Part shown: positions 1 through 5,409 of the stretch, piece by piece
Numbering within the stretch: position 1 is the first letter of the stretch
Layout: each line of letters begins with the position of its first letter
DNA from: Oscillospiraceae bacterium
Lineage (GTDB): Bacteria > Bacillota > Clostridia > Oscillospirales > Oscillospiraceae
Direction of reading: 5' to 3'
Assembly (NCBI GenBank): GCA_017400415.1
Contig: JAFPTE010000056.1
Location: 1-6,862 of the forward strand
DNA: 6,862 bases
Made by a program: the position numbers and the translations under genes
Notes under the pieces: model-generated
What the model was told of the DNA's origin: nothing
The model's input: only the letters and a program-made list of their open reading frames with translations
The model's database searches: none

Positions 1-1220
1 CCGTAGCCAGCGCCGATGAGCTTGGAGCCCGCACCGCCGGTCACGCTGACGCCGCCGTTTTTGGCGTCCAGCACGGAGCTTTTGTCGCTGTCGGAGGCGG
101 CGGTGATCGGGCCGGAGAGGTTGAGGGTGATGCCCTCCTCCCCGGTAGAGAGGATGACGCTGGCCTTGGCAGTTGCATAGAGACTTACGCCGGTGATGGT
201 CACGCTGTCGCCCATGATGCAGGCGGCGCCGCTCTCACTGCTTTGGGCGTCCACGCTGCCGGTGACGGTGACGGCACCGTTCTTCGCCAGGAGCGCCTGC
301 TTCTTCGCGCTCACCTTCACGGTGCCCTTGAGGGTAAGGCTGTCGGTCTCGGCGCTGATGCCGGTTTTATTCTTTGCAGTGATATCCAGCGTGCCGTCTC
401 CGAGCATCTGCACGGAGGCACCGGCCCAAAGGCCGCCGCCCTCGCTGACGGCGGTAAGCTCTGTGCCATCCGCTATCACGATGCTGCCCGTATCCTTGGC
501 CTGGACGGCGTAACCGTAGCTGTGGCCGCCCGTGACCTCGAATTTGCCGGAGAGCCACACGCCCGCACCGCCGCCGGAGACGATGGCGTTGGCCTTGGCG
601 GTGAGGGTCGCCTTATCCGTCGCAGAAAGGACGACGCTGTTTCCCGCGACGCAGAAGCTGTCGCTGCCCGTGCTCTCCGCCAGCAGCGAAGCGCCCTCAA
701 AACGCACGGGACCCCTGGGGGCATAGAGGCAGGATCCCTTTGCCTCCAGCATGGCGGAGGAAACGCCCTCCAGGGTGACACTTCCGTTGCGGGAATAAAC
801 CGCGTCGCCGCCGCAGGTGACGGACAGGGTCTTCGCGGTATAGTGGATATCCCCGTCGATATTGAGGCCGTCCTTCCGGGCCTTGATGTTCAGGTTTGCG
901 TCGCAGGTGAGGCTTTTGACCGAAATGCCGTGGCCATCACCGTTGGAGGTGATGACCATGTCGCTCATGGGCATGGTTATGGTCAGAGTGTGACCCCCCT
1001 GGTCCTGGATGGTCAGGTCGTAGTTGCCCCGGATGGAGCCCAGGCTCCAGTCCTTATCCATAATAATTGTGGTGTCGTCCTGCAGCACCACGTCGGCGCC
1101 CCGGATAAGGCTGCTGACCTTCACCGTGCCCCGGGCGGTATCCACCGCCGCCAGGCTGATGACCGGCAGAAGGCCCATGACCATTACAAGGCACAGGGCA
1201 ACGCTCAAAAACCGCTTCAT
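1..1220 (-). CDS. Large secreted beta-rich surface protein, N-terminal part (3' end beyond the window)
   Basis: The frame is open from an ATG at 1220 down to the window edge, giving 406 codons without a stop; the C-terminus is missing. Residues 1-25 form a classic signal peptide: MKR, a hydrophobic core around residues 4-22, then an SLAA cleavage-type end. The mature part is rich in Gly, Ser, Thr, Ala and Val, with recurring short strand-like segments separated by turns (for example VKVSAKK, VTVTGSVDA, VTITGVSLYATAK), roughly one rung per 20 residues. This is the pattern of a right-handed parallel beta-helix as seen in clostridial surface and carbohydrate-binding proteins. No catalytic motif, sortase signal or S-layer domain is visible, but those would normally be in the missing C-terminal part. 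The start is supported by AAGGGAGGA at 1228-1236, 7 nt upstream. Adhesion or glycan binding outside the cell is inference from fold style only; I do not recognise the family. Confidence 0.85.
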   Translation of the reverse strand, partial: MKRFLSVALCLVMVMGLLPVISLAAVDTARGTVKVSSLIRGADVVLQDDTTIIMDKDWSLGSIRGNYDLTIQDQGGHTLTITMPMSDMVITSNGDGHGISVKSLTCDANLNIKARKDGLNIDGDIHYTAKTLSVTCGGDAVYSRNGSVTLEGVSSAMLEAKGSCLYAPRGPVRFEGASLLAESTGSDSFCVAGNSVVLSATDKATLTAKANAIVSGGGAGVWLSGKFEVTGGHSYGYAVQAKDTGSIVIADGTELTAVSEGGGLWAGASVQMLGDGTLDITAKNKTGISAETDSLTLKGTVKVSAKKQALLAKNGAVTVTGSVDAQSSESGAACIMGDSVTITGVSLYATAKASVILSTGEEGITLNLSGPITAASDSDKSSVLDAKNGGVSVTGGAGSKLIGAGY

Positions 1221-1268
1221 AAATTAATCCTCCCTTTTAACAGAAGTGGGTATAATTCCGCACTTTCC

Positions 1269-1297
1269 ATTATAAGGGAGGATTTAAGATTTGTAAC
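1269..1297 (-). promoter_or_regulatory. Sigma-A-type promoter of the surface-protein gene
   Basis: Read on the minus strand, a perfect -10 box TATAAT (1269-1274) lies 17 bp after GTTACA (1292-1297), which matches 4 of 6 positions of the TTGACA -35 consensus. Transcription would start near 1262, leaving a leader of about 40 nt that includes the ribosome site at 1228-1236. The weak -35 box lies entirely inside the palindrome at 1289-1320, which suggests that a bound protein either helps or blocks RNA polymerase here. Confidence 0.7.
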
Positions 1298-1320
1298 TGT
1301 CGTTTCCGACAGTTACAAAT
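1289..1320. promoter_or_regulatory. Perfect palindrome over the -35 box; candidate operator
   Basis: The arms ATTTGTAACTGTCG (1289-1302) and CGACAGTTACAAAT (1307-1320) are exact reverse complements around a 4-nt centre. The right half in the minus-strand sense contains the -35 box of the surface-protein promoter. A perfect dyad at a -35 box fits binding by a dimeric regulator; the adjacent NarL/LuxR-type regulator (1522-2163) is the obvious candidate, but that link is inference. Alternatively, if transcribed by read-through from upstream, the minus-strand RNA would fold into a 14-bp stem capped by a GAAA tetraloop. Confidence 0.6.
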
Positions 1321-1349
1321 AATGAAAGCCCGAAATTCGGGCTTTCATT
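1321..1349 (-). terminator. Probable intrinsic terminator after the signalling operon (symmetrical)
   Basis: The arms AATGAAAGCCCGAA (1321-1334) and TTCGGGCTTTCATT (1336-1349) are exact reverse complements around one base. Read as RNA this is about a 12-bp stem with a 5-nt loop, A-rich before and U-rich after the GC core, so it could work in both directions. On the minus strand it would end transcripts of the operon at 1522-5017 before the surface-protein promoter. The U tract is interrupted, so strength is uncertain. Confidence 0.5.
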
Positions 1350-1353
1350 AAGC

Positions 1354-1389
1354 ATGCGCTCCATCGCAGCCGGCAAAGGGCCGCCGGCT
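1354..1389. repeat. Direct repeat copy 1 (36 bp) with internal hairpin
   Basis: This 36-bp unit starts ATGCGCTCCATCGCAGCC and recurs at 1483-1518 with 34 of 36 identical bases; the two differences are adjacent, at unit positions 23-24. It contains a 7-bp inverted repeat, AGCCGGC (1368-1374) and GCCGGCT (1383-1389). It lies in the non-coding block 1350-1521, where I see no gene. Confidence 0.85.
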
Positions 1390-1430
1390 TTGGTCGGCGC
1401 ATGGGCGGCGCAATGCGGCCGCCGGAAGGT

Positions 1431-1461
1431 GTTTTTGCCGGGGCAAAGCTCCGGCAAAAAC
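1431..1461. repeat. Inverted repeat between the two direct repeats
   Basis: The arms GTTTTTGCCGG (1431-1441) and CCGGCAAAAAC (1451-1461) pair perfectly around a 9-nt centre. The T run is in the 5' arm and the A run in the 3' arm on either strand, so no U tract follows the stem and a Rho-independent terminator is unlikely. Together with the flanking 36-bp direct repeats it looks like the core of an intergenic repeat element. Confidence 0.75.
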
Positions 1462-1482
1462 GTATCATGAAAGGCTTGTTAT

Positions 1483-1518
1483 ATGCGCTCCATCGCAGCC
1501 GGCATGGGGCCGCCGGCT
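1483..1518. repeat. Direct repeat copy 2 (36 bp) with internal hairpin
   Basis: This second copy of the unit at 1354-1389 begins exactly 129 bp after the first. The internal hairpin arms AGCCGGC (1497-1503) and GCCGGCT (1512-1518) are conserved, and only the loop bases differ between copies, so the paired part is kept while the loop varies. It starts 3 bp beyond the stop codon of the response-regulator gene. Confidence 0.85.
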
Positions 1519-1521
1519 CCG

Positions 1522-2163
1522 TCACTCTTCCTCTGTGTCCATAAGGTTCGTGACGATGAGCTTATTCTGCAGAATGGCGGTCAGGAGCTCGTGGCGGCTG
1601 GAGTAGCCCGCCCGGTCGATGATATCCTTCATGTTCCAGCGGACCCCGCTCTCGGTGATTTTCAGCTCCTTCGCAATCTCCTCATAGGTCATGCCCCGGA
1701 CAAAGCGCCGCAGGATGGAAAACTGCCGGGGGGATATATCCCCGGAGAGCATATCCCGCAGCTCCACGCTGGGGGCCGAGTCCGGGAAGACCCGCTGGCC
1801 CCCCAGGGTCCTGCGGATAACGTCCAGAAGCTCCCGGCTGCCGTGGTCCTTGTACCAGAGGCTGTCCGCCGCCCCGGCCTTCGCCCGCTGCAGCACCTCC
1901 GGGTCGATGAGGCTGGTGACGATGACCACCTTGGGGGCCCCCTCACGCTGCCTTATCCTCTCCCCGGCGGCCAGGCCCGAGTGGCTGTGCTGGGTCAGCA
2001 CGTCCATGAGCACCAGGTCCGCCCGGCGGCCCTGCAGGAACTCCTCCGCCCGGAAGGCGTCCTCAAACTCCCCCAGGACGGAAAAGCCCCCGTCCTCCCG
2101 CAGTACGCTCTGCAGGTAGCGCATGGCCATGGGGCTGTCCTCCACGATAACGGTTTCAATCAC
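1522..2163 (-). CDS. Two-component response regulator, NarL/LuxR type
   Basis: This 213-aa transcription factor has an N-terminal phospho-receiver domain (about 1-120) and a C-terminal GerE/LuxR-type helix-turn-helix (about 143-200). The receiver has every key residue: acidic pair E8/D9, phospho-acceptor D54 in LVLMDVL, T83 in VVIVTS and K105 in WYKD. The DNA-binding part shows the family pattern ISPRQ, MTYEEIAKEL, then ITESGVRWNMKDI as recognition helix. Phosphorylation by the kinase encoded just upstream should promote dimerisation and DNA binding. The start is GTG at 2163, overlapping the kinase stop in GTGA (2160-2163), with GGGGAG about 9 nt upstream. It is last in the operon. Function is clear; target genes are unknown, with the neighbouring surface-protein gene the best candidate because of the palindrome at its promoter. 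Confidence 0.95.
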   Translation of the reverse strand: MIETVIVEDSPMAMRYLQSVLREDGGFSVLGEFEDAFRAEEFLQGRRADLVLMDVLTQHSHSGLAAGERIRQREGAPKVVIVTSLIDPEVLQRAKAGAADSLWYKDHGSRELLDVIRRTLGGQRVFPDSAPSVELRDMLSGDISPRQFSILRRFVRGMTYEEIAKELKITESGVRWNMKDIIDRAGYSSRHELLTAILQNKLIVTNLMDTEEE

Positions 2164-3386
2164 AGGTCATATCTCCCCTCGCTCAGTGTAAGAATCATCC
2201 GGAAGGGCCCGGAGGTGCTCAGCTCCATGGTGCCTCCCAGGCTCTCGGTCTTCCGCCGGAGGCCCGTAAGGCCGCCCCCCTCCCGGATGGGATAGGCGGG
2301 CAGTCTGCCGTCGGAGCCAAACTCCGCCCGTGTGACGCCGTCTCTGGTCTCCACGCTGCAGAAAACGTTCCTGCCGCCGGCGTGGCGCAGGCAGTTTGTT
2401 ACGCACTCCAGGGCCGCCGCCGTAATAAGCCCCTCCAGCCCGGGGGGCACTGTGCCCTTAACCGTGAGAGCCGCACCCAGGCTCCGGGCCCGCTCCTGGG
2501 CCTGGTTCAGGGTGGCCGGCCAGGCGGCGGTGCCGGAGAAGTAGCGCAGGGCCTCCCGCAGGGTCCGGACCTGCTCCTGGGCCTCCTGGACCCGGCCCAG
2601 GTCCGCCAGCTCCGAAAGGGCGATGAGGCTGGAGCCTATCTCGTTATGGACCCGGATCTTCAGATCCAGAGCCTCCTGCCGGGGCACCAGCTCGGACATA
2701 TTTTCCACCATCTCCAGCATCCTGTCAATGGCCCTGCCCAGGTCCTCGTTCTCCTGCCGGAGGCGCTCATTGGTGCGGACCAGGTCCGTCACGTCCTGGG
2801 CGGTGGTCTGGGTGAAGCCCTCCAGGCCCGGGTCCTCCAGGGGCCGGGTCACGATGCGGAAGCTGCGGCCGTCCGGCAGGCGGTACAGGTCCCCGTCCCC
2901 CGCAAGGGGCTCAAGGCCCCCCTGTATCTGGTCCAGGGTCTGGGGTATGCTGCCCACCAGGGGCACCGTCAGCTTCTCCATGGCGTGGTTTATGAGCACC
3001 GCCCGGCCCCGGCTGTCGGCGAAGAAAATGCCCGTGTCCAGGTCGTCCAGGGTCTCCTTCACGCTGTTGGGGGTGAGCCTTGTGCCGCTCTCCCGCCGCC
3101 GGGCCCGAAGTCCCAGTGCAGCCCACAGGGCTGCCGCAGGAGCCATAAGGGCCACCGCTCCCCAGGGGACCGGCGCCGTGATGCTCTCCGTCTTGGCGGC
3201 CGCCGTAAGCCAGGACAGGATGAGAAGCTCTGCGGCCATTATGGCCCCGTCCAGCGCCCGGCGTCGGGCACCGGTGCCGGAGGCCGCCTCATAGAGGCAC
3301 AGGGCCAGCTGCCCCAGGGAGCACAGGAAAAGCACCCCCACCAGGGTCAGCTGGAGCTGGAGACCGAGCTCCGAAAACAGCTTCAT
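2160..3386 (-). CDS. Membrane sensor histidine kinase with PAS-like region
   Basis: This 408-aa kinase is the phosphodonor for the response regulator. Three hydrophobic segments (about 12-32, 45-63 and 73-93) anchor it with almost no extracellular loop. A PAS-like region follows (about 107-200, with LDTGIFFADSRGRAVLIN), then a coiled-coil linker (about 200-235). The likely phospho-accepting histidine is H247 in KIRVHNEIGSSL, where N248 replaces the more usual acidic residue. The ATPase domain has an N-box-like ECVTNCLRHA (E327, N331, H335), a possible ATP-lid DG at 359-360 and a glycine box GGGLTGL (370-376). The ATG at 3386 overlaps the stop of the 7TM gene in ATGA, and GGAAGGGGG lies upstream, so translation is probably coupled. 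The catalytic set appears complete enough for activity. The small membrane part suggests it may take its signal from the 7TM partner (inference). Confidence 0.9.
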   Translation of the reverse strand: MKLFSELGLQLQLTLVGVLFLCSLGQLALCLYEAASGTGARRRALDGAIMAAELLILSWLTAAAKTESITAPVPWGAVALMAPAAALWAALGLRARRRESGTRLTPNSVKETLDDLDTGIFFADSRGRAVLINHAMEKLTVPLVGSIPQTLDQIQGGLEPLAGDGDLYRLPDGRSFRIVTRPLEDPGLEGFTQTTAQDVTDLVRTNERLRQENEDLGRAIDRMLEMVENMSELVPRQEALDLKIRVHNEIGSSLIALSELADLGRVQEAQEQVRTLREALRYFSGTAAWPATLNQAQERARSLGAALTVKGTVPPGLEGLITAAALECVTNCLRHAGGRNVFCSVETRDGVTRAEFGSDGRLPAYPIREGGGLTGLRRKTESLGGTMELSTSGPFRMILTLSEGRYDL

Positions 3387-5017
3387 TCTTCGCCGCCCCC
3401 TTCCAGCTCCAGGGAGTAGACGGCGCCGCCGTCCCCATCCGGCACGGTCCTGCCCAGGGGCACCGGGGCCAGGGCGTCGGCGGTTATTACGCAGCGCCAG
3501 GGGCCATCCCAGGCCGCCGCCGCTGTGTTTATATAATGGGCCCCGTCCATAAGAGCCTCCAGCACGGCCTCAAAAAAGTCGTAGGCCCGGATGAGGACCG
3601 CCGCCGGCACAGGCTCGCCCTCCTCCACATAGGCCCCGCCCCGGATGCCCAGGAGCCCGGCGGACCGGAGGGATTCCTCCAGAGCCCGGGCAAGGCGGCT
3701 CCGGTCCATGAGGGGGGAGGCCTCCCGGGACAGGGTCAGGTCCTTTTTCCGCTTTATGTAGCTGCCGATGACGACGATTTTCCCCAGAAGCCGCTCCCGC
3801 TCCGGCCCCCGGGCGGCCTCATACCGGGCGGCCAGGTCCCAGGCCAGGTCAAGCCTGCTCTGGGTCTCCTGCTGCAGAAGGTCATAGAGCCGGTTCTGCT
3901 CCTCCACCTGAAGTCGCTGCCGCTCCTGGGCGTACTCCGCCCGGACGATCTCGTTCCGGTCCTCCAGCTCCTCCTGGACGGCGGCCAGCCTCTCCTGCAC
4001 CGCCATAAGCTCAGAAACGTCCTCCGTCCACAGGGCGTGGCCCCCCCGGATAGACATATTGTGGAGCATTTTGCCCCCCTCCAGGAGCACCGGCCCCGCC
4101 TGGGCCCTCTGCATATCCTCCCGGGATACGGGGGCGGCGTCCCCGGAGGCGTAGGCCACGTTGTACTCCCCGTCCGTTATCTGTGCGGAGATGCCCAGAC
4201 TGTGGCGGAACAGGTCCCGGTACCGGGTGTTGGACTGGATAAGGCCGCACTGGATGCAGCACTCGAAAAAGGCGGTGTAGAGCAGGGCCTCCGTCACCGC
4301 CAGGTCGTCAAAAACGCTGCGCACTATCTCCAGGCGCATGGCGTAGGCCGCCGTGTACAGGATGGCCAGGCCGTAGGGCGCCGCTGGCAGCCACAGGCTC
4401 CACACGCCCCGGGCCTTGACGGCCATAACTGCGAAGGCCCCCAGGGCGCACAGGGCCGCCCAGGCTGCGGAGACGTAAAACAGGGGGCCGTAGACGTAGC
4501 CGGCCTCCGAGAAGGCCCCGGCGGGGAAGCGGAAGACAAGACCGTGAAGGTCGTTTGTCAGTATGGCCAGGATTATGGCCGCCGTGGGGATATACAGCAG
4601 GGCGGCGGCCCCCGGCAGCCGGTAGTCCCCGGGCCTGCCCAGGGAGAGGGAGACGAAAAGGGCCAGCAGGGGCACGGTCACCAGGGGGATATAGTAGCTG
4701 TACCAGAGGTACCGCCGGAGGTTTTCATCCAGAATGAAGTGCCACCGCAGCTCCCGGAGGGCCAGCCACACCACGATTATGGCCGCCGCCCACATCAGGT
4801 ACCGGCGGGCCTGGACCTGGACCACCCGACGGCGGACCAGCTCCCCCCACAGGGTGAAGAGGCCCAGGTAGATGAAGATACGCAGGAAGTTGAAAAGCTG
4901 CTCCAGAAACTCGTTTTCCGTATGCAGCACGCCCCGGCGGCACAGAAACGCCGCCAGAACGGCCAGCGCCGCCGCCGGGACACCGTACCCCGGCCTTTTT
5001 TTCGCCAAGTCTCTCAC
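3383..5017 (-). CDS. 7TM sensor protein with degenerate histidine-kinase C-terminus
   Basis: This 544-aa protein has an N-terminal bundle of about seven membrane segments (near residues 13-26, 41-60, 73-90, 105-127, 134-155, 175-200 and 207-228). Hallmarks of the histidine-kinase 7TM sensor family are present: LTNDLHGLVFRF (153-164) and FFECCIQCGLIQSNT (250-264). A small PAS-like stretch, a long coiled coil (about 318-380) and IVVIGSYIKRKK (414-425) follow. The last 75 residues resemble a kinase ATPase fold but lack an N-box asparagine and glycine boxes, and no phospho-accepting histidine sits in the coiled coil, so it is probably a receptor without kinase activity that works with the kinase encoded next. 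The start is GTG at 5017, only 4 nt after GGAGG (5022-5026); TTG at 5006-5008 is an alternative with better spacing. The gene lies immediately behind a terminator (5030-5058). Confidence 0.85.
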   Translation of the reverse strand: MRDLAKKRPGYGVPAAALAVLAAFLCRRGVLHTENEFLEQLFNFLRIFIYLGLFTLWGELVRRRVVQVQARRYLMWAAAIIVVWLALRELRWHFILDENLRRYLWYSYYIPLVTVPLLALFVSLSLGRPGDYRLPGAAALLYIPTAAIILAILTNDLHGLVFRFPAGAFSEAGYVYGPLFYVSAAWAALCALGAFAVMAVKARGVWSLWLPAAPYGLAILYTAAYAMRLEIVRSVFDDLAVTEALLYTAFFECCIQCGLIQSNTRYRDLFRHSLGISAQITDGEYNVAYASGDAAPVSREDMQRAQAGPVLLEGGKMLHNMSIRGGHALWTEDVSELMAVQERLAAVQEELEDRNEIVRAEYAQERQRLQVEEQNRLYDLLQQETQSRLDLAWDLAARYEAARGPERERLLGKIVVIGSYIKRKKDLTLSREASPLMDRSRLARALEESLRSAGLLGIRGGAYVEEGEPVPAAVLIRAYDFFEAVLEALMDGAHYINTAAAAWDGPWRCVITADALAPVPLGRTVPDGDGGAVYSLELEGGGEE

Positions 5018-5029
5018 ACCCCCTCCATG

Positions 5030-5058
5030 AAAAAATGCCGCACCTGTTCCAGTGCGGC
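5030..5058 (-). terminator. Intrinsic terminator between the zinc-ribbon gene and the 7TM operon
   Basis: On the minus strand, GCCGCAC (5052-5058) pairs with GTGCGGC (5037-5043), with a short loop, and A then TTTTTT follow directly (5036 to 5030). This is a compact, convincing Rho-independent terminator 13 bp after the zinc-ribbon stop codon. The ribosome site of the 7TM gene (5019-5026) starts only 3 bp after the T run, so the operon has almost no leader of its own downstream of the terminator. Confidence 0.85.
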
Positions 5059-5070
5059 CCTATTTACCCG

Positions 5071-5295
5071 TCAGTCGCCCAGACCGCCCCGGAGTATCTT
5101 GCCCATGTTCCAGAACAGGGCCGCCTTGCGGGCGGCAGGCAGCCTCTCCTCCGGGGAGGCGAAGCGCACCTCCGCAGTCTGGGAGCCGCAGCCGGTGCAC
5201 ATGACGTACCAGCACCAGCCCTCTTCCTCCTCCAGAAGCCCGGCACAGCCGCAGTAGGGGCACTCGCCCAGCTCTATCTCCTCATAGATATCCAA
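5071..5295 (-). CDS. Small zinc-ribbon protein, Lar-like
   Basis: This 74-aa protein has two cysteine knuckles, CPYC (C12, C15) and CTGC (C33, C36), 17 residues apart, followed by a helical tail with AALFWNMGKIL. The order CPxCG, about 20 residues, CxxCG, then an alanine-rich helix ending in WN matches the Lar restriction-alleviation zinc-ribbon family; E. coli Lar, from the Rac prophage, modulates type I restriction. Zn binding by the four cysteines is likely; the cellular role here is not shown, since no restriction gene is in the window. I chose TTG at 5295: it has AAGGA 9 nt upstream, and the longer reading from TTG at 5346 would begin inside the -35 box of the gene's own promoter. It is divergent from dinB and ends in the terminator at 5030-5058. 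Confidence 0.75.
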   Translation of the reverse strand: MDIYEEIELGECPYCGCAGLLEEEEGWCWYVMCTGCGSQTAEVRFASPEERLPAARKAALFWNMGKILRGGLGD

Positions 5296-5317
5296 GTGAT
5301 CACGTCCTTTCCCCCCT

Positions 5318-5346
5318 ATTGTAGCACAGCCGGGGCACCCCCGCAA
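5318..5346 (-). promoter_or_regulatory. Promoter of the zinc-ribbon gene
   Basis: On the minus strand, TTGCGG (5341-5346) is followed after 17 bp by TACAAT (5318-5323). TG precedes the -10 box with one intervening base, giving an extended -10 (TGCTACAAT). Transcription would begin near 5311, just upstream of the AAGGA ribosome site, which supports the TTG start at 5295. Confidence 0.7.
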
Positions 5347-5358
5347 GGCGTTTTTGGG

Positions 5359-5387
5359 TTGAAATTTCTACCGGAATGTAGGATAAT
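5359..5387 (+). promoter_or_regulatory. Promoter of dinB
   Basis: TTGAAA (5359-5364), a 17-bp spacer and GATAAT (5382-5387) form a near-consensus sigma-A promoter. Transcription would start near 5394, directly ahead of the ribosome site GGAGGTGA (5396-5403), so the leader is very short. It lies back to back with the promoter of the zinc-ribbon gene, the two -35 boxes being 12 bp apart. I see no clear LexA box of the Bacillus type here. Confidence 0.7.
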
Positions 5388-5409
5388 AGCCCCCGGGAGG
5401 TGAGAGGGC

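Noticed and set aside
243..1322. Long plus-strand open frame (359 codons) opposite the surface-protein gene
   Set aside because: It is antisense to a frame with a signal peptide, ribosome site and promoter; its composition is low-complexity and resembles no known protein.
1431..1461. Hairpin as a Rho-independent terminator
   Set aside because: On both strands the T run precedes the stem and A residues follow it, so there is no terminal U tract.
1354..1518. Possible CRISPR array from two 36-bp repeats
   Set aside because: There are only two copies, the gap of 93 bp is too long for a spacer and itself contains a hairpin, and no cas gene is nearby.
1313..1525. 70-codon minus-strand frame across the repeats
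   Set aside because: It is made of the two direct repeats read in one frame (CRLRWSA occurs twice) and has no ribosome site; the repeat structure explains it better.
2382..5257. Long plus-strand open frames opposite the kinase and 7TM genes (2382-3419 and 3536-5257)
   Set aside because: They are high-GC antisense shadows rich in Gly, Pro, Gln and His, whereas the minus strand encodes clear signalling domains.
5347..5409. LexA/SOS box ahead of dinB
   Set aside because: I looked for a Bacillus-type CGAAC-N4-GTTCG site and found none in the gap; SOS control cannot be claimed.
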